Positions 47,285 to 54,578 of a stretch of DNA of 64,000 nucleotides are shown piece by piece (the stretch's first letter is position 1; each line of letters starts with the position of its first letter). Below the pieces are notes generated by a model. That model made no database searches and was not told where the DNA came from. It was given only the letters and a program-made list of their open reading frames with translations. This stretch comes from an uncultured Verrucomicrobiota bacterium (GTDB taxonomy: Bacteria > Verrucomicrobiota > Verrucomicrobiia > Limisphaerales > UBA1412). Both the position numbers and the translations under genes were made by a program. The DNA lies in contig CALXMK010000002.1 in NCBI GenBank assembly GCA_944389455.1, positions 124,001 through 188,000 on the forward strand. Reading direction: 5' to 3'.

Positions 47285-47447
47285 GTTTTTTTTGTTTTAT
47301 TTTATGAAAAGTAAGGCATATGCATGGTAATTTTTCGATTTTTGTATGTTAGCATGCATTTATTTTAATAAGAGTATCTAAAACAAAATAGTTATTAAAA
47401 TTACTTCTTTCCACAATAAAATCTAGTGATATTTAGATGAGTTGCAT

Positions 47448-47476
47448 TTGACAAAAAGGGTAAAAATAGGCATTAT
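47448..47476 (+). promoter_or_regulatory. Putative promoter of the sodium:solute symporter, nearly leaderless
   Basis: TTGACA (perfect -35), 17-base spacer, CATTAT. Transcription would start near 47483, a few bases before the GTG start at 47486. Confidence 0.5.
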
Positions 47477-47485
47477 CTCTGAGCT

Positions 47486-49060
47486 GTGGAAACAACAGAT
47501 GCTTCTATAACTACGGTTGCAGGTCATACATCACTTTATGTAAGCATTGTTATTATTTATGTTTTAGCAATGTTAGGAATAGGGTATTGGTGTATGAAAA
47601 AAACACATAATGTAGGGGATTTCTTTTTAGGTGGTCGTTCTCTAGGCCCTTGGATGAGTGCTTTTGCCTATGGAACCAGCTATTTTTCAGCAGTTATTTT
47701 TATTGGATATGCGGGAAAATTAGGATGGGGTTTTGGCGTTCAGACACTTTGGATTGTAGTAGGTAATACTTTAATAGGAACATCTTTGGCTTGGCTGATT
47801 CTCGCTGGACGTACTCGAGAAATGACCTCACGTCTTAACGCAATTACGATGCCTGAGTTTTTAGCTGCTCGCTATGAGAGTAAACCGCTCCAAGTTTTTT
47901 CAGGAATTGCTATTTTTGCACTTCTTGTCCCATATTCCGCTTCTGTTTATATGGGCTTAAGTTATTTATTTGAAAAGACGATGGGCTTGCAGTATGGAGA
48001 AGCTTTGGTTTTTTTAGCTGTTTTGACTGGTGTATACCTGGTGATGGGAGGATATTTTGCGGTTGTAGTCAGTGATTTTGTTCGAGGAATAGTGGAGTTT
48101 GCCGGGGTGATGTTAATGGTTGCAATGCTAATTGAAATGAAAGGAGGTTTTAGTTCTACTTTTCATCAATTATTACAACCTGTTAACATGCCTGATTTAT
48201 TTAATCCAGATGGAGTTTTAAAAGGAGCAGCAGAGAGTGGAGGCCTTTTCCCAGGATGGATGATTTTGTTATGTCTTGTATTTATTACAAGTTTCGGCCC
48301 TTGGTCATTACCTCAAATGGTTCAGAAATTTTACTCTATTCGAGATAAAAAAGATGTGCACAGAATTATTTTTATTGCTGGAGGTTTATCTCTGTGTCTT
48401 TCTTTTGGAGCATATTATACAGGGGCATTAACTCATCTGTTTTTCCCAAATCCGGAAGATTTAAATCCTATTCGTGTTGCAGGAGGAAAATTGAATTTGG
48501 ATATTTTGATTCCGCATTTTATTGTGACATTTGTGCCGGCGTGGTTAGTTTTAATTATTCTATTATTGGTTTTTTCTGCGTCAATGTCCAGTTTATCCTC
48601 TTTGGTTTTAGTATCCAGTTCTGCAATTGCAATTGATATCTATGGAGCATTTACCAAAGATGAAGAGAAAAAAAAGGCGCATCGCACAATGGTTTTAATG
48701 AGAGTATTGTGTGGTGTTTTTGTTTTAATCTCGCTTTTATTGGCTTTAGTTAAAATTAATTTTATCGTTAATTTAATGGTGATAGCATGGGGAGCTTTGG
48801 GGGCAGCTTTTCTGGGCCCCTATATTTATGGGCTTTTCTGGAAGAGAACAACCAAAGCTGGAGCGTATGCTGGTATGTTTTCTGGTTTATTTCTCTCAAT
48901 TATTCTTTTTATTAAGTGGGGTAGTCCTGGAATTCCAGTTGCGGGGGCAATTTCAATGGTGGTTCCATTAGTAGTTACTCCTGTTGTTAGTTTGTTTACA
49001 ACTCCTCCAAATCCTCAATTGATTGAAAAAGCTTTTAGCTCAGATAAAAGAAATTATTGA
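47486..49060 (+). CDS. Sodium:solute symporter family (SSS) transporter
   Basis: A 524-residue inner-membrane protein with about 13 transmembrane helices and the LeuT-type fold, which takes up a sugar, amino acid or other solute with sodium. Family signs are GDFFLGGRSLGPWMSAFAYG at about residues 42-61, SYFSAVIFIGYAGKLGWGFG, and the FSASMSSLSSLVLVSSSAIA segment, which carries the Ser residues of the Na2 sodium site. Substrate cannot be assigned. The start is a GTG at 47486, and no suitable ATG precedes the first helix. A consensus -35 element lies just upstream, and the STAS-domain gene follows after 47 bases. Confidence 0.9.
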   Translation: METTDASITTVAGHTSLYVSIVIIYVLAMLGIGYWCMKKTHNVGDFFLGGRSLGPWMSAFAYGTSYFSAVIFIGYAGKLGWGFGVQTLWIVVGNTLIGTSLAWLILAGRTREMTSRLNAITMPEFLAARYESKPLQVFSGIAIFALLVPYSASVYMGLSYLFEKTMGLQYGEALVFLAVLTGVYLVMGGYFAVVVSDFVRGIVEFAGVMLMVAMLIEMKGGFSSTFHQLLQPVNMPDLFNPDGVLKGAAESGGLFPGWMILLCLVFITSFGPWSLPQMVQKFYSIRDKKDVHRIIFIAGGLSLCLSFGAYYTGALTHLFFPNPEDLNPIRVAGGKLNLDILIPHFIVTFVPAWLVLIILLLVFSASMSSLSSLVLVSSSAIAIDIYGAFTKDEEKKKAHRTMVLMRVLCGVFVLISLLLALVKINFIVNLMVIAWGALGAAFLGPYIYGLFWKRTTKAGAYAGMFSGLFLSIILFIKWGSPGIPVAGAISMVVPLVVTPVVSLFTTPPNPQLIEKAFSSDKRNY

Positions 49061-49107
49061 GACTAGAAAATATTTGATTTCATTGATAAAATTGAGTATT
49101 TAATTTA

Positions 49108-49800
49108 ATGGATATGGATATCAATGTTAAAGAGATGTTTGGGACAGCAATCATAAAAGTTGCTGGCCGGTTGAATGCAGATGGAGTGATTGATTTTGAA
49201 CAGAAATGTAATACTGTTCTTGAAAACTATGGAAATAAGATTGTATTAGATTTCACACAATTAGAATATTTGAGTTCGGCTGGATTGTGTGGTATTCTTA
49301 CGATTGGAAAGAAGTTAAAGGGAACAAGCGGGAGTTTATTAATTTGTGCACCACAGGGTTCTGTAAGGCAAATTTTAAACCTAGCTGGTTTTAATCAGAT
49401 GTTTTCCATATATGAGAAACTAGAAGATATTTCTTTGGCTGAAGATACTTCGGTTGAGACAACTGCAATTATTAAAAGTGATACTTCTAATCGGGTAAAG
49501 ATTATTACAGTTAATGGAAAAATAGATGCCGAGCGTATTCCTGAATTTAAGTCATATTATGAACCGTTGATGAAAAAAGGAGATCGATATTTTGTGTTTA
49601 ATTTCTCAGGGGTTGATTATTTAAGTTCAGCTGGACTTTGTGCTATTTTAGCTTTTGGTAAGGAATTGAAGAATCATAAGGGTAAGCTTGCTATTTTTGT
49701 CCCAGAAGGGCCTGTTCGTCATATTCTTGAAATCTCCGGTTTTGGGGATATGTTCCCGCTTTGCACTTCGGAAGAAGAGGCTGTATGGGAAGTTTTATAG
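49108..49800 (+). CDS. Tandem STAS-domain protein (two anti-anti-sigma modules)
   Basis: A 230-residue cytoplasmic protein made of two STAS domains (about residues 4-110 and 125-230). Each carries the phosphorylation loop of SpoIIAA/RsbV-type antagonists: YLSSAGLCGIL in the first and YLSSAGLCAIL in the second, with the predicted phospho-Ser being the second Ser of SSAG. The domains are alike enough to suggest internal duplication. Such proteins sequester an RsbW-type anti-sigma kinase when dephosphorylated. Candidate partners are the HATPase at 23.4 kb and the phosphatases at 14.7 and 29.7 kb. It lies upstream of three glycosyltransferase genes (21-base gap), probably in one transcript with them. 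Confidence 0.88.
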   Translation: MDMDINVKEMFGTAIIKVAGRLNADGVIDFEQKCNTVLENYGNKIVLDFTQLEYLSSAGLCGILTIGKKLKGTSGSLLICAPQGSVRQILNLAGFNQMFSIYEKLEDISLAEDTSVETTAIIKSDTSNRVKIITVNGKIDAERIPEFKSYYEPLMKKGDRYFVFNFSGVDYLSSAGLCAILAFGKELKNHKGKLAIFVPEGPVRHILEISGFGDMFPLCTSEEEAVWEVL

Positions 49801-49821
49801 AAGTTCTATAATTCAGATCTT

Positions 49822-50613
49822 ATGAAGAGAGAAGTATTGCCTCTGAGTGTTTGTATGATTTCAGGGGCAGAGGCGCATCGTATCCGTAAATCGCTGGAGA
49901 GTGTAAAAGATTGGGTTTCAGAAATCGTTATTGTATTAAATGAAGAAGTAACAGACGATACAGAGAAAATTGCTCTCGAGTATGGTGCAAAGGTTTATCG
50001 AGAGTCTTGGAAGGGATTTATAGCTCAGAAAAACAGTGTTACGGATAAAGCGACACAACCTTGGATCTTAGGATTAGATGCAGATGAAGTAGTGTCGGAT
50101 GATCTAAGGAAAGAGATTGAACGGATGATTTTAGATCCTAAAGAAAATTATGATGCGTTTGATTTTCCCAGATTAGCTTTTTTTAAGGGACGTTGGATTC
50201 GTCATGGTGATTGGTATCCGGATAGACAGTTGCGTTTATGGAAACGGGGAAAAGCTCGTTGGACGGGGATTGATCCGCATGGGTATCTAAAAACTGAAGG
50301 AAGAACAGGAAGATTGCATAGTAATTTGCTTCACTATAGCGAAGAATCCATTGATCAAGTGATAGGGAAAATAGTTCCTTATAGTGAGGATTTTTTACAT
50401 AACTTTCAGAATTCAGGTCGCAAACCTAGTTTGATAAATTTAGGATTTAGACCATTTTTTCGTTTTTTTAGAGGGTATGTGCTTAAATTAGGTTTTTTAG
50501 ATGGTTGGCAAGGGTATTTTATAGCTTGGACGAATTCTTATTCTGCAGCAGTGCGATACAGTAAAACTTTCGCTGATCCGATACGATCTAAATTTGATAA
50601 TAGACAAAAATAA
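49822..50613 (+). CDS. Family 2 glycosyltransferase, WaaE/KdtX-like
   Basis: A 263-residue cytoplasmic or membrane-associated GT2 enzyme. The N-terminal SVCMISGAEAHRIRKSLESV, the middle GLDADEVVS with its DxD metal site, and the GDWYPDRQLRLWKRGKA segment match the family of LPS-core beta-1,4-glucosyltransferases (WaaE/KdtX). Substrate is inferred from resemblance only. It is followed by another GT2 gene after 16 bases (GTG start) and a GT4 gene overlapping by 4 bases, so the cluster probably builds a core or surface glycan. Confidence 0.86.
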   Translation: MKREVLPLSVCMISGAEAHRIRKSLESVKDWVSEIVIVLNEEVTDDTEKIALEYGAKVYRESWKGFIAQKNSVTDKATQPWILGLDADEVVSDDLRKEIERMILDPKENYDAFDFPRLAFFKGRWIRHGDWYPDRQLRLWKRGKARWTGIDPHGYLKTEGRTGRLHSNLLHYSEESIDQVIGKIVPYSEDFLHNFQNSGRKPSLINLGFRPFFRFFRGYVLKLGFLDGWQGYFIAWTNSYSAAVRYSKTFADPIRSKFDNRQK

Positions 50614-50629
50614 ATTATTTTGTTGTTTT

Positions 50630-51451
50630 GTGTCCATTTCACTTCTAATTAAAACATATAATCAAGTAGATCTGTTAGAAAAGGTTTTGAGAGGAGTAGA
50701 TAGGCAAACATCAATGCCTGATGAAATAATACTTGCGGATGATGGCTCAACAGATGGAACAAAAGAACTCTTCTTATCATATTCTAAAAGATGGCACTCA
50801 AGAAGTGTTTTTGTTTCACAGACGAATCGTGGTTTTAGAGCGTCACGTATTTTAAATCGAGCAATTATTTGTGCCAAAGGTGATTATCTTGTATTTTTAG
50901 ACGGAGATTCTGTCCCAGAATCCCATTTTATTGAAGATCATCGAGCTTTTGCCAAGAAAGGCTTTTTCATCCAAGGTCATAGAGCGCTTGTTCAAAAAAA
51001 GGCATTATCTTATTTTGGCAATGGGAATTTAACTACTGAACGATGGAGAGCTATGTTAAGCTTTCAATTAAAAGGGGTAAAAAATGCTTGGAGATGGCCT
51101 GTACCGTCAATTCGAGTTCGTTCTGATTTACGAGGAATTCGTGCTTGTAATCAAGCGGTCTGGAGAAATGATATGCTCAAAATTAATGGATATAATGAGG
51201 CTTTTGAAGGTTGGGGCAGAGAGGATAGTGAGTTAGCGATAAGATTGTTGAATTCTGGAATCAAGCGTCAAGACCTGAGAGGAAGAGCTTGTTGTTTTCA
51301 TTTGTGGCATGAACCGTCATCTAGAGTGAGATTAAATGAAAATGATCGATTGTTGGAAGATGCTATTCGTTCAGGAAAGAAGTATTGTCAGTTGGGAATC
51401 GCAGAAATTGATTCAGATCCCGAAGAATATATTTTATTAGAAAGTAGATGA
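50630..51451 (+). CDS. Family 2 glycosyltransferase with C-terminal galactosyltransferase-type region
   Basis: A GT-A fold glycosyltransferase. SISLLIKTYNQVDLLEKVL and ILADDGSTDGT form the nucleotide-sugar site, LDGDSVP is the DxD motif, and GWGREDSELAIRLLNSG is the acceptor-side motif of the glyco_transf_7C type. The GTG at 50630 is chosen because GT2 proteins usually begin with V-S-I-x-I-x-T-Y-N. An in-frame TTG at 50594 would add 12 residues and overlap the preceding gene. That gives 273 residues. Its stop overlaps the next gene (ATGA). Sugar and acceptor unknown. Confidence 0.86.
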   Translation: MSISLLIKTYNQVDLLEKVLRGVDRQTSMPDEIILADDGSTDGTKELFLSYSKRWHSRSVFVSQTNRGFRASRILNRAIICAKGDYLVFLDGDSVPESHFIEDHRAFAKKGFFIQGHRALVQKKALSYFGNGNLTTERWRAMLSFQLKGVKNAWRWPVPSIRVRSDLRGIRACNQAVWRNDMLKINGYNEAFEGWGREDSELAIRLLNSGIKRQDLRGRACCFHLWHEPSSRVRLNENDRLLEDAIRSGKKYCQLGIAEIDSDPEEYILLESR

Positions 51452-52617
51452 AAGTCCTTCATCTTAATACGTTGCTTACAGGGGGAGGAACAGATGATCA
51501 ATGTGTGAAGGTCATTTTAGCGTTACGTTCCTTAGGTGTAGATGCTCGCTTAATGGGGCCAGAAGGAAGAGAGTTTTGTAAACAGGTTGTGGCATCAAAG
51601 CTCCCTCAGATTATTTCTCCACCGGAGGGGCCTCTTAAAATTCATTTCATGCGTGCGGTGGCTCGAGAAATACGCCATGGAGGTTATGATATTGTTCATG
51701 CACACCATGGAAGAGATTATTGGCCGACTTTTTTTTCAGTAGCACTTTCATTGAGACATCCGAAAATTATTTTTACACGTCATTTAGCTAAAAGTCCAAG
51801 GTCTCTACCGAGTCGTCTTGCTCTTTTACACTTATGTGATCATGTTATTGCAGTTTCAAAATTTACTGAATTAGTTATGAAACGTGGGTTTGATGACCCA
51901 AATTCTCCAGAACCAGAACGTCATCATCGACCACGATTATTAGGAGATGTTTCCAAAATTAGCGTTATTCATTGTGGGATCGATACTGATTTATTTTACC
52001 CAAAGCCATCCGGAAATCTTAGAAAAGAATGGGGTATAGGAGAGAAAGATTTTATTTTTGCCGTAGTAGGTGGATATGATTATCCAAGAGGAAAAGGACA
52101 AAGAGAATTTCTGAAGGCGGCGGCGCAAATACACCATCGATTACCTCATGCTCGTTTTTTAATTATTGGACGAGGTTCTTTAAAAGAGATTTTACAAGAG
52201 GATATTTGTACACTTGGTTTAAAAGGAAAGGCTTTTTTGACTCCCTATTGTCGAAATATCCCAGATTTGATGAATACAATTAATTGTTTAGTTCATCCTG
52301 CAATAGGTACAGAATCTTTTGGTTTAGTTCTTTTAGAGGCATTTGCAAGTGGACGCCCAGTTATTGCTTCAGCTCTAGATGGAATACCAGAGGCTTTTCA
52401 TATGGTAGGAAAAGGTAAATTAGTTAAACCTGAATCAATTGAAGAACTTGCTAGTGCAATGTTGGAAATAGGAAATAATCCTTTAAGCTTTTCTATGGAG
52501 GATAGATGGGAGATGCATAATCAGGTTGCAAAGAGAGCATCTTTGCAGATTTTAGGGAAAAGAACATTAGAATTATATCAACACATTTTAGAAAAGAAGC
52601 AAGATAAGAAGAATTAG
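51448..52617 (+). CDS. Family 4 (GT-B) glycosyltransferase
   Basis: A 389-residue retaining glycosyltransferase with a GT-B fold. The N-terminal domain has MKVLHLNTLLTGGGTDDQCV and YDIVHAHHGRDYW; the linker is VIHCGIDTDLFYP; the C-terminal nucleotide-sugar site is in GTESFGLVLLEAFASGRPVI, with the E-x7-E motif. It starts within the stop of the preceding GT2 gene (ATGA), so the two are translationally coupled. A likely LPS-core or surface-polysaccharide enzyme with unknown sugar. An AT-rich terminator-like hairpin follows about 45 bases after it. Confidence 0.87.
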   Translation: MKVLHLNTLLTGGGTDDQCVKVILALRSLGVDARLMGPEGREFCKQVVASKLPQIISPPEGPLKIHFMRAVAREIRHGGYDIVHAHHGRDYWPTFFSVALSLRHPKIIFTRHLAKSPRSLPSRLALLHLCDHVIAVSKFTELVMKRGFDDPNSPEPERHHRPRLLGDVSKISVIHCGIDTDLFYPKPSGNLRKEWGIGEKDFIFAVVGGYDYPRGKGQREFLKAAAQIHHRLPHARFLIIGRGSLKEILQEDICTLGLKGKAFLTPYCRNIPDLMNTINCLVHPAIGTESFGLVLLEAFASGRPVIASALDGIPEAFHMVGKGKLVKPESIEELASAMLEIGNNPLSFSMEDRWEMHNQVAKRASLQILGKRTLELYQHILEKKQDKKN

Positions 52618-52662
52618 TGAATTTGTTTTGATCGAAAACACTTTATCGATAATTTTTTGTTA

Positions 52663-52691
52663 AAATAGTTTTTTACTATTTCTTTTTTTTT
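52663..52691 (+). terminator. AT-rich terminator-like hairpin after the glycosyltransferase genes
   Basis: Stem AAATAGT/ACTATTT with a 5-base T loop, followed by C and nine T residues. The stem has only one G-C pair, so strength is doubtful. Confidence 0.5.
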
Positions 52692-52716
52692 ATAATTCAT
52701 TTAATTTTTTAAAGAT

Positions 52717-54327
52717 ATGAGAGTTCATAGGTATAGTGTACTCTGTTTACTTGTAGTTGTAGTGTCCATCATCATTTTGGGGATCACCTCTTGTACTGGA
52801 CCTACTCAGTACAGCTCAGTTCAGTTAAAGGGGGGAGCGTCTTCTCAAGAGATACAAGAGGATGTTGAGAGTTTAAACTCTGCTAAAGAAATGCGTTCTC
52901 TGAAGCGTGAATTTCGTGGAACATGGATACAGACGGTATTCCAATCACAATATGCTGAAATGACTACAGCTGAAATAAAAGATGTTTTTATTGAACAACT
53001 TGATTTTTTGAAAAAGTGCGGAATCAATGCTGTCGTTTTTCAAGTTCGTCCAGAGGCTGATGCTTGGTATGCTTCTGAATTAGAACCATGGAGCCGCTTT
53101 TTGACAGGGAAGCAGGGACAGGCTCCGGAGCCATTTTGGGATCCGATGAGTTTTATGATACAAGAGTGTCATAAACGGAATATGGAATTTCATGCGTGGT
53201 TAAATCCATATCGTGTAAGTGCTTCAGGTGGAACTAATATTTTAGCTAGAAATCATCTTTATTTTAAAGAGCCGGAGCGTTTTATTACCTATGGAAAGCA
53301 GATATTCTTTGATCCGGGAGTGCCTTCAAATCGTGATTTTATCTGTAATGTGATTAAAGATATTATTACTCGTTATGACGTAGATGCTATCCATATGGAT
53401 GATTATTTTTATCCATATCCTATTAAAGGTGTGACATTCCCTGATGATAGTAGTTTTAAAAAATATGGAATTCCATTTGGATGGAAAGAAGAGCAGAGGG
53501 CCGATTGGCGTAGGGATAATGTAAATCGCTTGATTTATGAAATTAAGAAGACCATAGTTCGAAATAAACCTTGGGTGCGTTTTGGTATTAGTCCTTTTGG
53601 GATTTATCGAAATGCAAACAATACGCCCGATGGTTCTGGAAGCAATACTTTAGGTTTGCAGAACTATGATGATCTTTATGCTGATATTCTAAAATGGGTT
53701 AAAGCTGGTTGGATTGATTATAATATACCTCAGGTTTATTGGGAAATTGGCCATCAATTGGCAGATTATATTACTTTAGTGAATTGGTGGAATAAAAATA
53801 CAGGGGGAGTGCATTTGTATATTGGTCAGAATGTGGTTCGCACAATGAATATGAAGGAATTGAATGAAAAATTAACTTTAACTCGTTCCTTACAGGGAAT
53901 CGGAGGAAACTGTTTTTGGCCTGCTGGAGAAATTTTAAAAAATACTGAAGGAATTGCAGATGAACTACGTACTAATTATCATAAATTTCCAGCATTGATT
54001 CCACCATATACAAAGATGAATAAAAGTCTCCCGCCTAATATAGAGGATTTAAGTGTGGAGAAAACAGATACCGCTTATCTATTACGATGGAAGACAAATA
54101 AGAATCCTCGCAATCCGGTGATGCCTGTTTATTTTGTCATTTATAGGGTGCCTGATGGAGCGGATCTGGATATAAGTAAACCTGAGAATATTGTTGGAAT
54201 TACTAGTGATACCTTTTATAAGATTCCCTATCGTGATCGGAAGATGAATTATATTTATGGTGTTACAGCAGTAAATCGTTTTCATAATGAGAGTCCTAGT
54301 GCTCTGTGGAAAAGATTAAAACCTTAA
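52717..54327 (+). CDS. GHL10 (DUF187, YngK-like) glycoside hydrolase-like lipoprotein
   Basis: A 536-residue lipoprotein. The signal peptide ends in the lipobox I-T-S-C with lipidated Cys26. The GHL10 TIM-barrel domain follows: REFRGTWIQTVF, INAVVFQVRPEADAWY, FHAWLNPYRV, DAIHMDDYFYPYP and IDYNIPQVYWEIGHQLADY are all landmarks of the family, and acidic residues in HMDDYFYP probably line the active site. The last 100 residues look like a fibronectin-type beta domain. Family members are proposed to act on peptidoglycan or other glycans, but the activity is not settled. It is monocistronic, between the glycosyltransferase genes and the convergent helicase. Confidence 0.88.
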   Translation: MRVHRYSVLCLLVVVVSIIILGITSCTGPTQYSSVQLKGGASSQEIQEDVESLNSAKEMRSLKREFRGTWIQTVFQSQYAEMTTAEIKDVFIEQLDFLKKCGINAVVFQVRPEADAWYASELEPWSRFLTGKQGQAPEPFWDPMSFMIQECHKRNMEFHAWLNPYRVSASGGTNILARNHLYFKEPERFITYGKQIFFDPGVPSNRDFICNVIKDIITRYDVDAIHMDDYFYPYPIKGVTFPDDSSFKKYGIPFGWKEEQRADWRRDNVNRLIYEIKKTIVRNKPWVRFGISPFGIYRNANNTPDGSGSNTLGLQNYDDLYADILKWVKAGWIDYNIPQVYWEIGHQLADYITLVNWWNKNTGGVHLYIGQNVVRTMNMKELNEKLTLTRSLQGIGGNCFWPAGEILKNTEGIADELRTNYHKFPALIPPYTKMNKSLPPNIEDLSVEKTDTAYLLRWKTNKNPRNPVMPVYFVIYRVPDGADLDISKPENIVGITSDTFYKIPYRDRKMNYIYGVTAVNRFHNESPSALWKRLKP

Positions 54328-54578
54328 TTTTAATTGGGATGTCAATTATATTATCATCTACTCTTTAATTAGAAGAGAAAAATAATCCTAATATGTTTTG
54401 ATATAATCAGAGAACTTTATATGTATATAAATACAAAATAGTATCTCTATCTTTTTAAAATAGAGAGCTTATGATGATTTTAAAAATTGAATAGCAGTAC
54501 CAATGGATTATTTTCTGCATTTAAAAAATAAATATTTTAAATATTGATTTATTTGAGGACTCAAAAAGCTTGGAAGTA

